From Austropuccinia psidii (Eukaryota > Basidiomycota > Pucciniomycetes > Pucciniales > Sphaerophragmiaceae), in assembly GCA_023105745.1 (NCBI GenBank), contig JALGQZ010000018.1, positions 22,652,132-22,716,131 of the forward strand: a stretch of 64,000 nt of DNA. The letters run 5' to 3'. Positions 48,211 to 59,850 of the stretch are shown here, piece by piece (position 1 is the stretch's first letter; every line of letters starts with the position of its first letter). Under the pieces are notes generated by a model, which worked only from the letters and a program-made list of their open reading frames with translations, did no database searches and had not been told where the DNA came from. Both the position numbers and the translations under genes were made by a program.

Positions 48211-48421
48211 ACACCACATGTGGTGTTAACCATCAATTTATGTGTTAAAATTGAGGTGTTGTGTTTAGTTTAGAAGTTATGAGGAATTGAAGTATTTTCA
48301 ATTGAATTCAATTGAAATGTCAAAATGTGCGCTTGTATTACATAAGTGAACTTTGATTTACATATGAGTTGTCAATTATTACTGTATTGTACTGTACAAT
48401 TCAATTGAATTACATATGTAA
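48211..48421. promoter_or_regulatory. Palindrome cluster in the RT-8 LTR U3
   Basis: Perfect palindromes occur at 48211-48226 (16 bp, centre CATG), 48296-48317 (22 bp, centre GAATTC), 48386-48400 (attgtac-t-gtacaat), 48398-48411 (14 bp, centre CAATTG) and 48410-48421 (12 bp, ttacatatgtaa). The last three overlap end to end. They lie 530-740 bp before the TATA box and recur in the 3' LTR. Dimeric transcription factor sites are one possibility. Confidence 0.5.
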
Positions 48422-48947
48422 ATTATAAGTATAATACATGATGAGGAATTAAAGGAAAATTAAATTGGAAAGATTAAATTTGGGGGGGGAAAGGAACTCC
48501 AGCTCTAAGGGGGAGCTAGACCCCCAAATTCCTTGCTGACAGGCGTGGGATGTCAAAATTCACGCAAAAGTTCATCACTTTTGGCCTGGAATTGAGTTAC
48601 AGGGTCTGTGGACTCAATTGATGATGAGGTTTTGATACCAACTGGGGTAGTTTTAGCTGTTGCCAAGAGGGTAAAACTACCCTTAAGATAAAACAATCAT
48701 AGTAAAAACAGTTTTAACTGGTTTCTACGCCTCTGACACACATTCTGACGTGTTTTGAAGGCTCTAGGCCTGGTATTGCTATAGTAATGGCTGATTTAAG
48801 GGTCTAAAATGGCTAAAAATGGCTTAAACCAGCCCTTTTTGGTCTAAACCAGGGTTCAATGATGCCATAATTGGCTTTTTTGTTGTCAGACTGTTTTTCA
48901 CGACTGACAAGAGTAAATTTTACTTTTGGAGTAAGAAACTTGATGGC

Positions 48948-48954
48948 TATAAAA
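48948..48954 (+). promoter_or_regulatory. TATA box of the RT-8 5' LTR
   Basis: TATAAAA in the context ggctataaaagaatg, with the LTR body and leader downstream. The copy in the 3' LTR is at 59225-59231. Confidence 0.5.
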
Positions 48955-49573
48955 GAATGTCTTCTTTGCCCCACTTTTCTCTTCATGTTAGAATCTTTTC
49001 CTTTTATTAATTAGTTTAAACACTGTTAAACCAATCAATCAAAGATTCCAACCACCATTTTTGAATCATTTTAATCCTTTTAACCACGTGAAAAAATCAT
49101 TATAATCATTGTTTGTAACTCTTATAATCATTTTTACCCCTGAACCACCCCAAAAGTGAATTAAAGCATCTTTCATCACTGTAAGCTTTGTCACTTTGTT
49201 TCCAAATTCACTCTGGTCACTTTTGGGCGTGTTTTCTCTTTAATATTATTTTTAAAGACTTTGTTCTTTAATTAATTGCTTGCAGTTCTTTGCTCAATTA
49301 ATTCCAATTGAAATTGCTCTTGAAGAAATTTCTTTTGTAGCCTTAAAATATCTCTTGTAGAGTATTTTTTGGATAAATTTTTATTGTTGGTAAAACAATA
49401 AATTTTTATAATATTATTGTTTTATACTAATAAAGTTATAAACAATAAAATTGGTGTGTTTTCTCTTAAAAATAATATTTCATACTATTTTTAACTGAAT
49501 TTTACCTTATACAAATTTTGAGGACAGGAAAAGTACTTGAATTTTAATCAAAGTTTCATATCCACACCTTACA

Positions 49574-49592
49574 TTTGGGGGCCCAGCCGTGA
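49574..49592 (+). other. RT-8 primer-binding site
   Basis: TTTGGGGGCCCAGCCGTGA follows the 5' LTR directly. It is the group 1 primer-binding block with two changes relative to RT-7. Confidence 0.8.
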
Positions 49593-51119
49593 TATTTTAT
49601 CTGTGACATATTTTTTTTACTCTTTTGAAATCTTTTTTCTTATATTGAAAAATTTAAGAACATATAAAAAATACTTATAATTCAAAAAATCCATAAAAAA
49701 TGACTTTTTTGCATATTATAAGTGAGGCTTATATTTTTATTTCTTTTTTGAAATAACCTTTTTTTTACTTAATTAATTAGCTTTTTCATTAATTTTAGTG
49801 TCTGACAATGTGGTAAGACAAGAAAACATTGAAACAGCCTCAACAGTCACCAGCATTGTTCCTGCAAGCACTATTAATTCAGACCATAATAGTACTGTTA
49901 TTGTGACTCAAAATAATCAACCTGAACCAATATCTTCTGAATTAATTAACTTTGACATAAGTAATACGCTTCAGAAAGCTAAGAATTTGGCCAATAGTAA
50001 GTTTTTTGACGTAAAAATACTATTTTAAGCCTTTTTAACCATAATTATGCCTTCAACCAGATCAGGAGCCAGCTATAACCCCTCAAGCAGCTCCCAAAAA
50101 GGTAATAGACGTGATTATGGCAGAGGCAAATCAGGTACAGAAGGAAAGGGGTCAGTTGATGACTTCCAAACAACTAAAATGGGTCATTCTGAAGCTGATA
50201 ATACCATTTTACCTTCAAAAAGAGCTGACACGGCCACAAAAAGCCTCTGTGGACATATACAAAGCCAGCCACAGTGCATACAACAATGCACTTCAATTCA
50301 AGGAGTACCAGATCCTTGCAGACCTGTGGAAGAATTGCATGAATTCTTACCTGACAGTAAGAAAATTCTTGGGCCATCCCAACACTTGCAAATTGCTCAA
50401 TGGATGGCATCTATTGATGGAGAAGAAAAACATGATGCTTTTGACACTAGAATGGAGGAAAACAACCCTCCACCACCCAAACCAGTGCCAAAAACAGCCC
50501 CAGTGGCCAGCAGCAGCAATTTCAACGTGAAAAAGCAGCCACAAACTCCAAACAAGGGCAAAGGGAAGGCACCAGCCCCAAAAACTTACAGCCAGGGCTA
50601 CAGAATCCCAAAGATTCAGCAGGATGCCATGGAAAATGTATTTCAGATGGCCAGAACCATGATGGAATTACAGAAGAAGGAGTGTGAGCCTTTGAGATAT
50701 GACCACATACCCAATAAGGTCACAAAAAAGACTCAGAATAATTATACCTTTAATATAATTATATTAAAATTAATTAGAATAATTATACACTAAAAATAAT
50801 TACTCAAATATACAAAAAATACCATAAATTGGTACTAAAACTGGTTTAACTTAAAAACCAATGAATCAACATGTAAAACAAATTATACCATTGGATTCCC
50901 CATGGAAAAATACACATATACCATTTTTATGGCATCTCTGTAAAGTCAATATTTAAGGAATTATAAGGTATAATACCTTATAAAAACCATAGAAACTTAT
51001 TTATCTCAGAAACTAATGAAACAACATGTAAGATAGATTGTACCAGTGGATTCCCCACAAAAGTCCACATATAAAACAATTAATAAGCTAATTCCCAAAA
51101 TCAATACTTAAGGAATTAT

Positions 51120-51160
51120 CCTGAATATATGCACTTTTTTGGTCAACGCATATATTCAGG
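51120..51160. other. 13-bp perfect inverted repeat in RT-9
   Basis: The arms cctgaatatatgc (51120-51132) and gcatatattcagg (51148-51160) enclose a 15-base loop, upstream of the TATA box in the U3 region. Confidence 0.7.
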
Positions 51161-51952
51161 GATCATAGCTAATATCTTCTAAACTATACATGCTAGAATG
51201 CTGAACCAAAAATAAAGTTACCACGTAATTACTGTACAAACACAGATATGAACTTTATTTTGCAAATTATAAACAAGGTTAAGACTTATGAGGAAATATT
51301 GATAAAAATCAACAGAGCTGTTGACCACTTTGTTGTGAAAGTAGTCCAAACTTAAAAAAAAGTATACAGTTGGATTCTACTAGTTTATTCGAGAAGAATG
51401 ACGTAATTTTTATTATTAAATTCAGGGTATAACCCCCTGAAATCAAGGTTTGAAGTTTAAAATATTGAATTTCGACAGAAAAGATGAGTTACAAGAAAAA
51501 TCATCAAAATTAGAGTTTTGATGATGTAATGAAAAGCTCTTGGCAGCATAGTAAGGTTATGTCAGGCTATCAGAATTCAATCTCTGAATTGCTGTAGCGT
51601 GAAAACCTTAAAAGTTATTGAGGATCAAAGTTTGAGCTTAAATTGAGCTGTTATGATCACATACTGTAACCTTAAATTAAGTTTAACAGTCTTAAGAGTG
51701 ATAATATTGGTGAATACTATTAGTTTATGATTAAAACTAATAAACTCCACGAAATTTGGGGTTCTTCCAAGCCTCTGATGTCATCAAACTTAGAGTTACA
51801 GTGATAACTCTAAATAATGGTGTAATAATGATGCAATATGGTTTGATCATGATGTAATCACCCTCAAACCTTAAAATATTGATCAATTCCAGTGGATATG
51901 ATCAGTACACGTCTACTAGAAGCCTGTTGGACTCTAGGAGGGAGGTATTTAC

Positions 51953-51961
51953 TATAAATAG
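51953..51961 (+). promoter_or_regulatory. TATA box of RT-9
   Basis: TATAAATAG followed by gctctttttactc, a typical LTR core promoter context. Confidence 0.45.
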
Positions 51962-52737
51962 AGCTCTTTTTACTCTATTTACCCCTCAGACGCATCAAAA
52001 ACATTAAATCAATTAAATCAAAGGTAATTTCTTTATTCTTTATATATAAAAGCATTATATTATTAAATACCAAAGACCTCCTTGCTATAATCATCTATTT
52101 TGACGTTATTAAATCATTTTATTTAATTGTTTTTGTTAAAAATATCTATAAAACTCATTTCCACGTAAAAATCCAGAATAATTTGTAATTTTCTTTATTT
52201 TTATTGTAAATACAATTTGAAAAGGCTGTATTTATATTTTTTGGCGTAAAATACTTCAAAATTATTATATTAAGTGTTAAAAGTAGGTTATTTTCTCTTA
52301 TTATAATAATTTCTCTATTATTACTCTCTTAAATAATTCTTTAATTAATATAAATAGTATTTATATTAATTCATAACCTTAATATTAGTAATATTATTGT
52401 TATTAATTGTTTTTTATTAATAAAAAACAATTTTTTACGCCTTTATTATTTGTTGGTAACAATAATAAAGAGCTGTTTAAATATATTAATTATCTTATAT
52501 TAATATATTTATTTATTATATTATATTTTTATAATATAAATTATATTATTATATTTATTTAATAATATAATTAATTTACGCCATAATAATAATAATTATT
52601 TATTATTATTCTATTTTTAATCTTATTTATTCAATTCATAAGGACATTCAGAGTACAATAAGTAATAAATTAGTAATTTTTACTTATTGTTTCATAGTCA
52701 AACCTTACAAGGAGGAATCCAGATTAAGGTTCCAGAA

Positions 52738-54195
52738 ATGATTTCTGACATATTTGATTCCATCCCAGAATTGTATAATGCTATAAATGACGTGAAAAAA
52801 CATCTTTCTGATAAAAATGAAACCATTTGTAACAACATTAAAACAAACAACCTGAGTCTGTGCCAAATTAATGAAACACTTATGTGTTTTGAAAAAGTTT
52901 TAAGAACAATTAAAAATTCCAATAATGATACTTCTTCTAACAATAAAATAAATGAACAATCTGCTATTATTAAAGAATTAACAGATAAATATTCTAAATT
53001 CAATATTGATGACATAATTGAAACAAGAATTAAACAAGCCATAAATATTTTCAAAACACATAACAAGAAAGTCCTTGATGACATTTCAAATTCATCCACT
53101 GAAGTAAAGACATATACCATTGCCTTGAAAAAGTGTTTTGATTCTTCACAAGAAGAAGTATCAAAATTATCAATGAAATTGAATCAAGTCACTGCTGATA
53201 ATACAAGACAGACAGAGTTATGGCAAGCACTGAAACATAAGAAAGACATGTATAAAATTGAAGTAATAAATTTAATACAAAGCTTCCAACTTGAATACAG
53301 AAATTCCCAAAGGTGTAGCAACAGTAAAATGAATGACATTGAACAAATACTGAACACCTTACCAAGAATGTCTACACCTCTAAATCAAAATGAGGGCACA
53401 AGAATTTCAAATCCACAAGTATTGGATCCTGATAATTCACAATTAAAAAATGAATTATCCACTTCTTTTCATAACTTCGAACCATCAATGGGCCAAGCAC
53501 TCTTGAAAGAAGTTCCAAAACTTAAATAATGGCCTCACTTCAGTGGTGAAGGAGAGTATGACCATATGGAATTCATTAGAGGTATTGACATGATCAAAGA
53601 GGATTTTGAATTACCAGACAGATTGGTAACAGCCAGGTTTAACACCTTGTTTACCAGATCAGCTCACAGATGGTACATCAAAATAAGACAAGCACATGGA
53701 CACCAGAGTTGGACTTGGTGGAAAACCCAAATCATCAACAAATGGGCAAGTGATGCTTGGAGGCTTAAAGTTGAAACAGCCTTTGAATCTGCCAAATTTA
53801 ATGCTGATAAAGACAAAGCTTTACCATGTTTTTGCCAACAAAAGGACAGATTAACAGCATTATATCCTGACATGTCAGAATTTATGATCCATAGAAAAAT
53901 TCTGAGACAATGTGGAGGTGACTTAGAGCATGCTGTCAAAAGCAGGACTACTGAACAATCTTCAGCAGAGGATATTATCAATATACTAGAAGAAGTAACC
54001 ACCAGAACCAAAATTGGTTCTAGTAGGGCGAATCTCAAAACAAGGTTTAATACACCTTGGAAAAATTCTGTGGACAAAAACCCCAAAGAAAATTCTAGTA
54101 ATATTAAATATAAATCTGCAGATACAGTCAGAAAATGCCATATTTTCCAAAGCACCACCCATTTAGCCAATAAATGTCCAAAAAGGGGGAAATAA
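52738..54195 (+). pseudogene. gag: RT-8 gag, one stop and one frameshift
   Basis: It starts at an ATG (52738) that overlaps the ORF1 stop as ATGA. The N-terminal 260 residues are Lys/Asn/Ile-rich and probably coiled coil. A TAA at 53527 (KLK-stop-WPHFSGEGEYDH) replaces the codon before the conserved Trp of the capsid domain, which continues in the same frame (MEFIRGIDMIKEDF, HRWYIKIRQAHGHQSWTWWK). The knuckle is [14 protein letters not shown], with the second Cys changed to Phe. A single A lost from the run after CCAAAAAGGGGG ends the frame at 54195. In sister elements gag reads straight into pol. Confidence 0.9.
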
Positions 54196-57100
54196 ATGAA
54201 ATTGACATTGAAAAGGGACCAGATGTTGAAAAAGAAGACATAATTGAAGACAATTCAGATGATAAGTCATCCATATTTTCTGAATCTTCAAAAGATATAG
54301 AAAATATGAATGCCACTTTTGACATCATGGAATCTTATTCCCACTTACCACAATTGAGCAATGGTCAAGTTGATTTATCAAAAGTTCAATATGCACAACT
54401 TATGAAGACAAAACCAAACAGAGGAAAAGGCTATACAGCTGGTAATTCCTGTATAACAGAAGTGGTGATTGACAACAAGCCCACCAAACGTTTGCTTGAC
54501 CCAGGAGCCTTCTGCTCTTGTGTTGGAAAATCTTTTCTTAAGACTTGTGTACCAAATTTTGAAGACCAATTGTTACCAATTGATGGTATAAAATTCAACA
54601 GTGCAAGTAACCCAATGAAAGCATTAGGAATCTTTGAGACCAATGTCATATTCCCACACATAAATGGGAATTTAAGGATCACAGTTGAATTTGTTGTTAT
54701 GGAAAATTGCTCTAGTACCCATTTTATATTAGGAAATGACTATTTAATCATGTATGGAATAGATTTACATAATAACAAAGACAGATACTTTACAATTGGG
54801 GACAATAAGCGCCAGAAATTTTCCTTTTTACCATTTAAAAGACAAATTACTGTAAACAAAGTATCACCAGTCAACTTAGAGTTAGATAAATTCAAGTCTG
54901 AACAGTTAAATGAGGCTGAAATAAGCCTTCATCTTACTGATAAACAAGAAAATGAACTTTCTTCCCTTTTGTATGACCACAGAGGAGCATTTTCTACAGA
55001 CAAAGAACCCCTGGGAGCAATTGTTGGTCATGAAGTTGACATCATTCTTAACATTGAGAGACCTTATCCACCACTCTTAAGAAGACCTGCTTATCCAGCA
55101 AGTCCAAAATCAAGAGAAGCTCTAGAAATTCATATCAAAGAACTTCTGGACCTTGGTGTAATAAGAAAAGTAGGCCACAAGGAGGAAGTAAAAATAACTA
55201 CACCAGTTATAGTGGCGTGGCATAATGGAAAATTCAGAATGGTTGGGGACTTTAGAGCTCTGAACACTTACACTGTCCCAGACAGATACCCAATACCAAA
55301 AATCCAAATTGCCCTTACTCAAATATCTCAAGCAGTGTATATAACCACTATGGATGCCCTTAAAGGATTCCATCAAAATGTGATAACACCAAGAGCAAGA
55401 AAATACTTGAGAATTATTGTTCATTGTGTAGTGTATGAGTACTTAAGGATGCCCTTTGGTATCAAAAATGCACCTTCACACTTCCAAAGAATGATGAATG
55501 AAATCTTCCCTGAAGAACTCTCAGAGGGATGGTTAATCATTTACATTGATGACATTATTATCTGTTCAAAGACTTGGGAGGAGCACATGTACAGATTATC
55601 AAGAGTTTTGACAAAAATCCAATCAGTAAACATGAAAATCTCCTTGAAGAAATGTCATTTTGGATTTAAAGAACTTAAAGCACTAGGACATGTTGTATCT
55701 GGTTTGTCCCTTGGAATTGACAAAAACAAAGTTGCAGCAGTATTTTTAAAACCCATGCCTCAGAATAAGAAGGAAATTCAGTCATTCTTAGGTTTTGCAG
55801 GATACTACAGGCAACACATTAAAGATTTTGCATCCATAGCAAGACCATTTTATAAGTTGTGTGACAAAGACACAGTGTTTGAGATGACTGTTGACAGAGT
55901 CAAAGCTTTCCAGTCTCTAAGAGAAGCATTGACCACTGCTCCACTCTTACTGATGCCAGACTTTAAATTGCCTTTCAAACTGTATATTGATGCATCAGGG
56001 GATGGACTGGGTGCTGCACTTCACCAAGTTCAGATCATAAATGATAAGCCTGTAGAAGGACCCATATGTTTCATATCCAGGCAAATCAAACCAACTGAAG
56101 CCAGATATGGAGCAAGTCAGATGGAATGTCTATGCCATGTCTGGGCCTTGGAAAAATTGAACTACTTTTTAGAGGGATGTGTTTTTGAAGTGATAACAGA
56201 TTGTACAGCTGTCAAATCGCTTTTGAACATGAAAACACCCAACAGACACATTCTCAGATGGCAAATAGCCATACAAGAATACAGAGGCAATATGACTATT
56301 GTTCATAAGGATGAGAATATTCATAAGAATGCAGATGGACTAAGCAGATGGCCATTACCAAATAATATTGATAATCCTGCTTATGTGCCAGAAGAAGCTT
56401 CACCACAAATTCCAATAGAAGGAATAAGTGTTACAGACTTGAACACCACCTTCTTTGAAGAAGTCAGAAGTAGTTACACTCAAGATAAGAGTTGTAGCAT
56501 CTTATGCCAATTACTTAACAAAGACTGTAAAGACAACTCTCTAATACATGCCTTGAATGAAGGATGGAGGAAATCTTATGATGAAGGAAGATTTCACCTA
56601 CTGGATGGTATAATTTACCACAGAACCAAGCACACGTGTGTCATGACAGTTGTAGACAGGTCATTAATCAATCTTGTACTGAAGGAATGCCATGATAGTC
56701 CCTTTTCAGAACATCTGTCTGAAGACAGGACAAGAGAAAAAGTAAAGACCTGCATATGGTGGCCAATGTGGCAGAAAGATGTTGCAGAGTATTGCAAAAC
56801 CTGTGACAGATGCCAAAAGTCAAATAAATCCACGGGCAAAAGACTTGAAAATATGATAAAAATCCAAGAACCAAACAGACCTTGGGAAATTGTCCATATG
56901 GATTGGGTAACTGGCCTACCACCAGGAGGTGACAGGAGCTATAATGCTTGCCTAGTAATTGTGGACAGATTCAGTAAAACTCCAATCTTTTTACCATGTC
57001 ACAAAGATGATACAGCCATGGATACAGCTCTTCTGATATGGAATAGAGTAGTGTCATGGACTGGGATATTTACAAATATCATCAGTGATAGAGATCCCAA

Positions 57101-58001
57101 ATTCACTTCAGCACTATGGACAAATCTTCACCAATTATTTGGCACTAAACTGTCTTTCTCTACAGCCTACCACCCACAAACTGATGGTCTGGCTGAAAGG
57201 ATGATCCAAACCTTAGAGGACATGGTGAGAAGATTTTGTGCATATGGCCTTGAATTCAAAGATTGTGATGGATTTACCCATGATTGGTGTACTCTGTTGC
57301 CAGCACTGGAATTAGCATATAAAACATCAATCCATGCCAGTACCAATCAGACTCCTGCTATTCTAGAAAAAGGATGGAACCCCAAGTTACCCCAAGATTC
57401 CTTGAGGAAAGATTTAATTGAAATACATCCCACAATTGCTAGCTTCAAAGGAATGCTAGACAAAGCTAGAAAGCATGCAGTAAGATGCATGGAGGACTCT
57501 TTTGCATATGCTAAAGACAAATGGGATAAATCACATGCAACTCCAGATTTCAAAGTAGGGGACCTAGTTCTTGTATCCACCACTAACTTCAATAACATCA
57601 AAGGATGTAAAAAGTTGAAAGACTCCTTTGCAGGACCTTTTGTGATTAAGGCCCTCCATGGAGAAAATGCTGTTAAAGTAGAATTATCTGAAGATCTTAG
57701 CAATAAGCACCCTACATTTCCAGTAAGCTTGATAAAGCCATACAAATCTAGTGATGCTGAGAACTTTCCCTTGAGGAATAAGATTCCCCAAGTTATACCT
57801 CCTATTGAGAAATCTGGTACTAAGAAAATTACCAAAGTTCTTAAAGAAAGGAAATTAAGAACCAAAAAAGTAAGGGAATACCTTGTTAGGTACAGTGACC
57901 CAACTTGTGAAGATGAATGGTTAGAAGAAAAAGATATACCAGAAGCTACCAAACTCCTCAGGAGATTCAGAAACATTAGAAACACCAATATTACAAAGTA
58001 A
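54174..58001 (+). CDS. pol: RT-8 pol polyprotein, intact frame of 1275 codons
   Basis: Open from an ATG inside the knuckle, though the natural product would be a gag-pol fusion. An acidic linker is followed by a protease with the unusual motif [11 protein letters not shown] (DPG at 109-111 instead of DS/TG). RT has D394 and YIDD at 457-460. RNase H has D606, E651, D676 and D721. The integrase zinc site is H840, H847, C874 and C877, and the catalytic triad is D910, D972 and E1008 with 35 residues between the last two. The SH3-like region is at about 1126-1172 and the basic chromodomain-like tail ([21 protein letters not shown]) at 1235-1270. It makes cDNA and integrates it. All RT, RNase H and integrase residues are kept. 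Protease activity is doubtful and gag is broken. Confidence 0.95.
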   Translation: MSKKGEINEIDIEKGPDVEKEDIIEDNSDDKSSIFSESSKDIENMNATFDIMESYSHLPQLSNGQVDLSKVQYAQLMKTKPNRGKGYTAGNSCITEVVIDNKPTKRLLDPGAFCSCVGKSFLKTCVPNFEDQLLPIDGIKFNSASNPMKALGIFETNVIFPHINGNLRITVEFVVMENCSSTHFILGNDYLIMYGIDLHNNKDRYFTIGDNKRQKFSFLPFKRQITVNKVSPVNLELDKFKSEQLNEAEISLHLTDKQENELSSLLYDHRGAFSTDKEPLGAIVGHEVDIILNIERPYPPLLRRPAYPASPKSREALEIHIKELLDLGVIRKVGHKEEVKITTPVIVAWHNGKFRMVGDFRALNTYTVPDRYPIPKIQIALTQISQAVYITTMDALKGFHQNVITPRARKYLRIIVHCVVYEYLRMPFGIKNAPSHFQRMMNEIFPEELSEGWLIIYIDDIIICSKTWEEHMYRLSRVLTKIQSVNMKISLKKCHFGFKELKALGHVVSGLSLGIDKNKVAAVFLKPMPQNKKEIQSFLGFAGYYRQHIKDFASIARPFYKLCDKDTVFEMTVDRVKAFQSLREALTTAPLLLMPDFKLPFKLYIDASGDGLGAALHQVQIINDKPVEGPICFISRQIKPTEARYGASQMECLCHVWALEKLNYFLEGCVFEVITDCTAVKSLLNMKTPNRHILRWQIAIQEYRGNMTIVHKDENIHKNADGLSRWPLPNNIDNPAYVPEEASPQIPIEGISVTDLNTTFFEEVRSSYTQDKSCSILCQLLNKDCKDNSLIHALNEGWRKSYDEGRFHLLDGIIYHRTKHTCVMTVVDRSLINLVLKECHDSPFSEHLSEDRTREKVKTCIWWPMWQKDVAEYCKTCDRCQKSNKSTGKRLENMIKIQEPNRPWEIVHMDWVTGLPPGGDRSYNACLVIVDRFSKTPIFLPCHKDDTAMDTALLIWNRVVSWTGIFTNIISDRDPKFTSALWTNLHQLFGTKLSFSTAYHPQTDGLAERMIQTLEDMVRRFCAYGLEFKDCDGFTHDWCTLLPALELAYKTSIHASTNQTPAILEKGWNPKLPQDSLRKDLIEIHPTIASFKGMLDKARKHAVRCMEDSFAYAKDKWDKSHATPDFKVGDLVLVSTTNFNNIKGCKKLKDSFAGPFVIKALHGENAVKVELSEDLSNKHPTFPVSLIKPYKSSDAENFPLRNKIPQVIPPIEKSGTKKITKVLKERKLRTKKVREYLVRYSDPTCEDEWLEEKDIPEATKLLRRFRNIRNTNITK

Positions 58002-58012
58002 TATTCTTTTTT

Positions 58013-58024
58013 AGGGGGAGGGAA
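58013..58024 (+). other. RT-8 polypurine tract
   Basis: AGGGGGAGGGAA directly precedes the 3' LTR, 12 bases after the pol stop. RT-8 lacks the stem-loop seen here in RT-3, RT-6 and RT-7. Confidence 0.85.
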
Positions 58025-59850
58025 TGTGAGCCTTAGAGGTAATTTCATATACCCAAAAGACCACAAATATAAAAATTACATATTAATATAAATAAAATAA
58101 ATTTATTCATATTATTAAAATAAAAATCAAAATATAAATATAAAATTATATTAAAAATAAAAAATTAATTACAATTTAAAAATAAAAATACATTAAATTT
58201 TGTAAGTATAAAATTACATTTATACTTGAAAAAAGTAAGTAAAAATGAAATTTTAACAAAATTGTGAAAAAATAAATACATTTGGAAAAAAGTTAAATAA
58301 AAATTATTATAACTTTTTATCCAATAAATAAATACATAAAAATTATTTCACCATCGGATTCCTCATAAAAAATCAGGTGGGGTCACCTCTGAGTGAAATT
58401 CTTGTAACTCAACTCTAAATAAGCTTAAATTAAGTTTTTAGTATTTTCAATACAAAAGTTTAAAATCCTCAAAACCTTAATTTAATTCACACCACATGTG
58501 GTGTTAACCATCAATTTATGTGTTAAAATTGAGGTGTTGTGTTTAGTTTAGAAGTTATGAGGCATTGAAGTATTTTCAATTGAATTCAATTGAAATGTCA
58601 AAATGTGCGTGTGTATTACATAAGTGAACTTTGATTTACATATGAGGTGTCAATTATTACTGTATTGTACTGTACAATTCAATTGAATTACATATGTAAA
58701 TTATAAGTATAATACATGATGAGGAATTAAAGGAAAATTAAATTGGAAAGATTAAATTTGGGGGGGAAAAGGAACTCCAGCTCTAAGGGGGAGCTAGACC
58801 CCCAAATTCCTTGCTGACAGGCATGGGATGTCAAAATTCACGCAAAAGCTCATCACTTTTGGCCTGGAATTGAGTTACAGGGTCTGTGGACTCAATTGAT
58901 GATGAGGTTTTGATACCAACTGGGGTAGTTTTAGCTGTTGCCAAGAGGGTAAAACTACCCTTAAGATAAAACAATCATAGTAAAAACAGTTTTAACTGGT
59001 TTCTACGCCTCTGACACACATTCTGACAGTTTTGAAGGCTCTAGGCCTGGTATTGCTATAGTAATGGCTGATTTAAGGGTCTAAAATGGCTAAAAATAGC
59101 TTAAACCAGCCCTTTTTGGTCTAAAGCAGGGTTCAATGATGCCATAATTGGCTTTTTTGTTTTCAGACTGTTTTTCACGACTGACAAGAGTAAATTCTAC
59201 TTTTGGAGTAAGAAACTTGATGGCTATAAAAGAATGTCTTCTTTGCCCCACTTTTCTCTTCATGTTAGAATCTTTTCCTTTTATTAATTAGTTTAAACAC
59301 TGTTAAACCAATCAATCAAAGATTCCAACCACTATTTTTGAATCATTTTAATCCTTTTAACCACGTGAAAAAATCATTATAATCATTGTTTGTAACTCTT
59401 ATAATCATTTTTACCCCTGAACCACCCCAAAAGTGAATTAAAGCATCTTTCATCACTGTAAGCTTTGTCACTTTGTTTCCAAATTCACTCTGGTCACTTT
59501 TGGGCGTTTTTTATCTTTAATATTCCTTTTAAAGACTTTGTTCTTTAATTAATTGCTTGCAGTTCTTTGCTCAATTAATTCCAATTGAAATTGCTCTTGA
59601 AGAAATTTCTTTTGTAGCCTTAAAATATCTCTTGTAGAGTATTTTTTGGATAAATTTTTATTGTTGGTAAAACAATAAATCTTTTTAATATTATTGTTTT
59701 ATACTAATAAAGTTATAAACAATAAAATTGGTGTGTTTTCTCTTAAAAATAATATTTCATACTATTTTTAACTGAATTTTACCTTATACAAATTTTGAGG
59801 ACAGGAAAAGTACTTGAATTTTAATCAAAGTTTCATATCCACACCTTACA
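58025..59850 (+). repeat. RT-8 3' LTR (1826 bp)
   Basis: A direct repeat of 47746-49573. Differences seen include gtgcgctt/gtgcgtgt, tctgacgtgtt/tctgacagtt and gcgtgttttctc/gcgttttttatc. Confidence 0.97.

Larger units (their letters stand above)
47746..49573 (+). repeat. RT-8 5' LTR (1828 bp)
   Basis: It runs TGTGAGCCTTAGAGG...CACACCTTACA. A TATAAAA box lies at 48948-48954. A string of perfect palindromes lies upstream of it (48211-48421). A poly-G run (48481-48488) is also present. Confidence 0.97.
50678..52714 (+). mobile_element. RT-9: solo LTR inside RT-8, target duplication AGGAG
   Basis: The LTR 50683-52709 (2027 bp) starts TGTGAGCCTTTGAGATATG and ends CAAACCTTACA. It is flanked by AGGAG at 50678-50682 and 52710-52714. 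It carries group 1 termini but is a different subfamily from the RT-8 LTR, sharing only traces such as the gggtataaccccctga block. It has no internal region, so it arose by recombination between two LTRs after insertion. It has a TATAAATAG box at 51953-51961. Confidence 0.93.
49721..52741 (+). pseudogene. RT-8 ORF1, spliced, frameshifted and split by a solo LTR
   Basis: A donor TTATAA|GTGAGG (intron 49722-49798, 77 nt) joins A to TGTCTGAC, forming ATG. Exon a is 49799-49996. Intron 1 is 49997-50060 (64 nt, GTAAGT...CCAG). From 50061 the joined frame is open to about 50530 and contains PQKASVDIYKASHSAYNN and CMNSYLTVRKFLG, matching RT-7 exon c. An indel around 50410-50450 moves the rest (YSQGYRIPK, MARTMMELQKKE) to another frame. 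RT-9 then interrupts. After removing it the end reads KKEESRLRFQK with TGA at 52739-52741. The ATG at 50047 (MPSTRSG) lies inside the intron. Function unknown. Confidence 0.75.

Noticed and set aside
50047..50793. 248-codon frame MPSTRSG... as the true N-terminus of RT-8 ORF1
   Set aside because: Its ATG lies in an intron supported in four elements. The first part is in the wrong frame, the second part is ORF1 after an indel, and the last 37 codons read into the RT-9 LTR.
53664..54170. Minus-strand frame of 168 codons opposite RT-8 gag
   Set aside because: A shadow of the capsid coding frame; composition is Leu/Ser-rich as expected for the reverse strand.
57347..58066. Minus-strand frame of 239 codons opposite RT-8 pol
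   Set aside because: It is the shadow of a well-conserved coding frame with low CpG. Its peptide has no domain and depends on the codons of pol.
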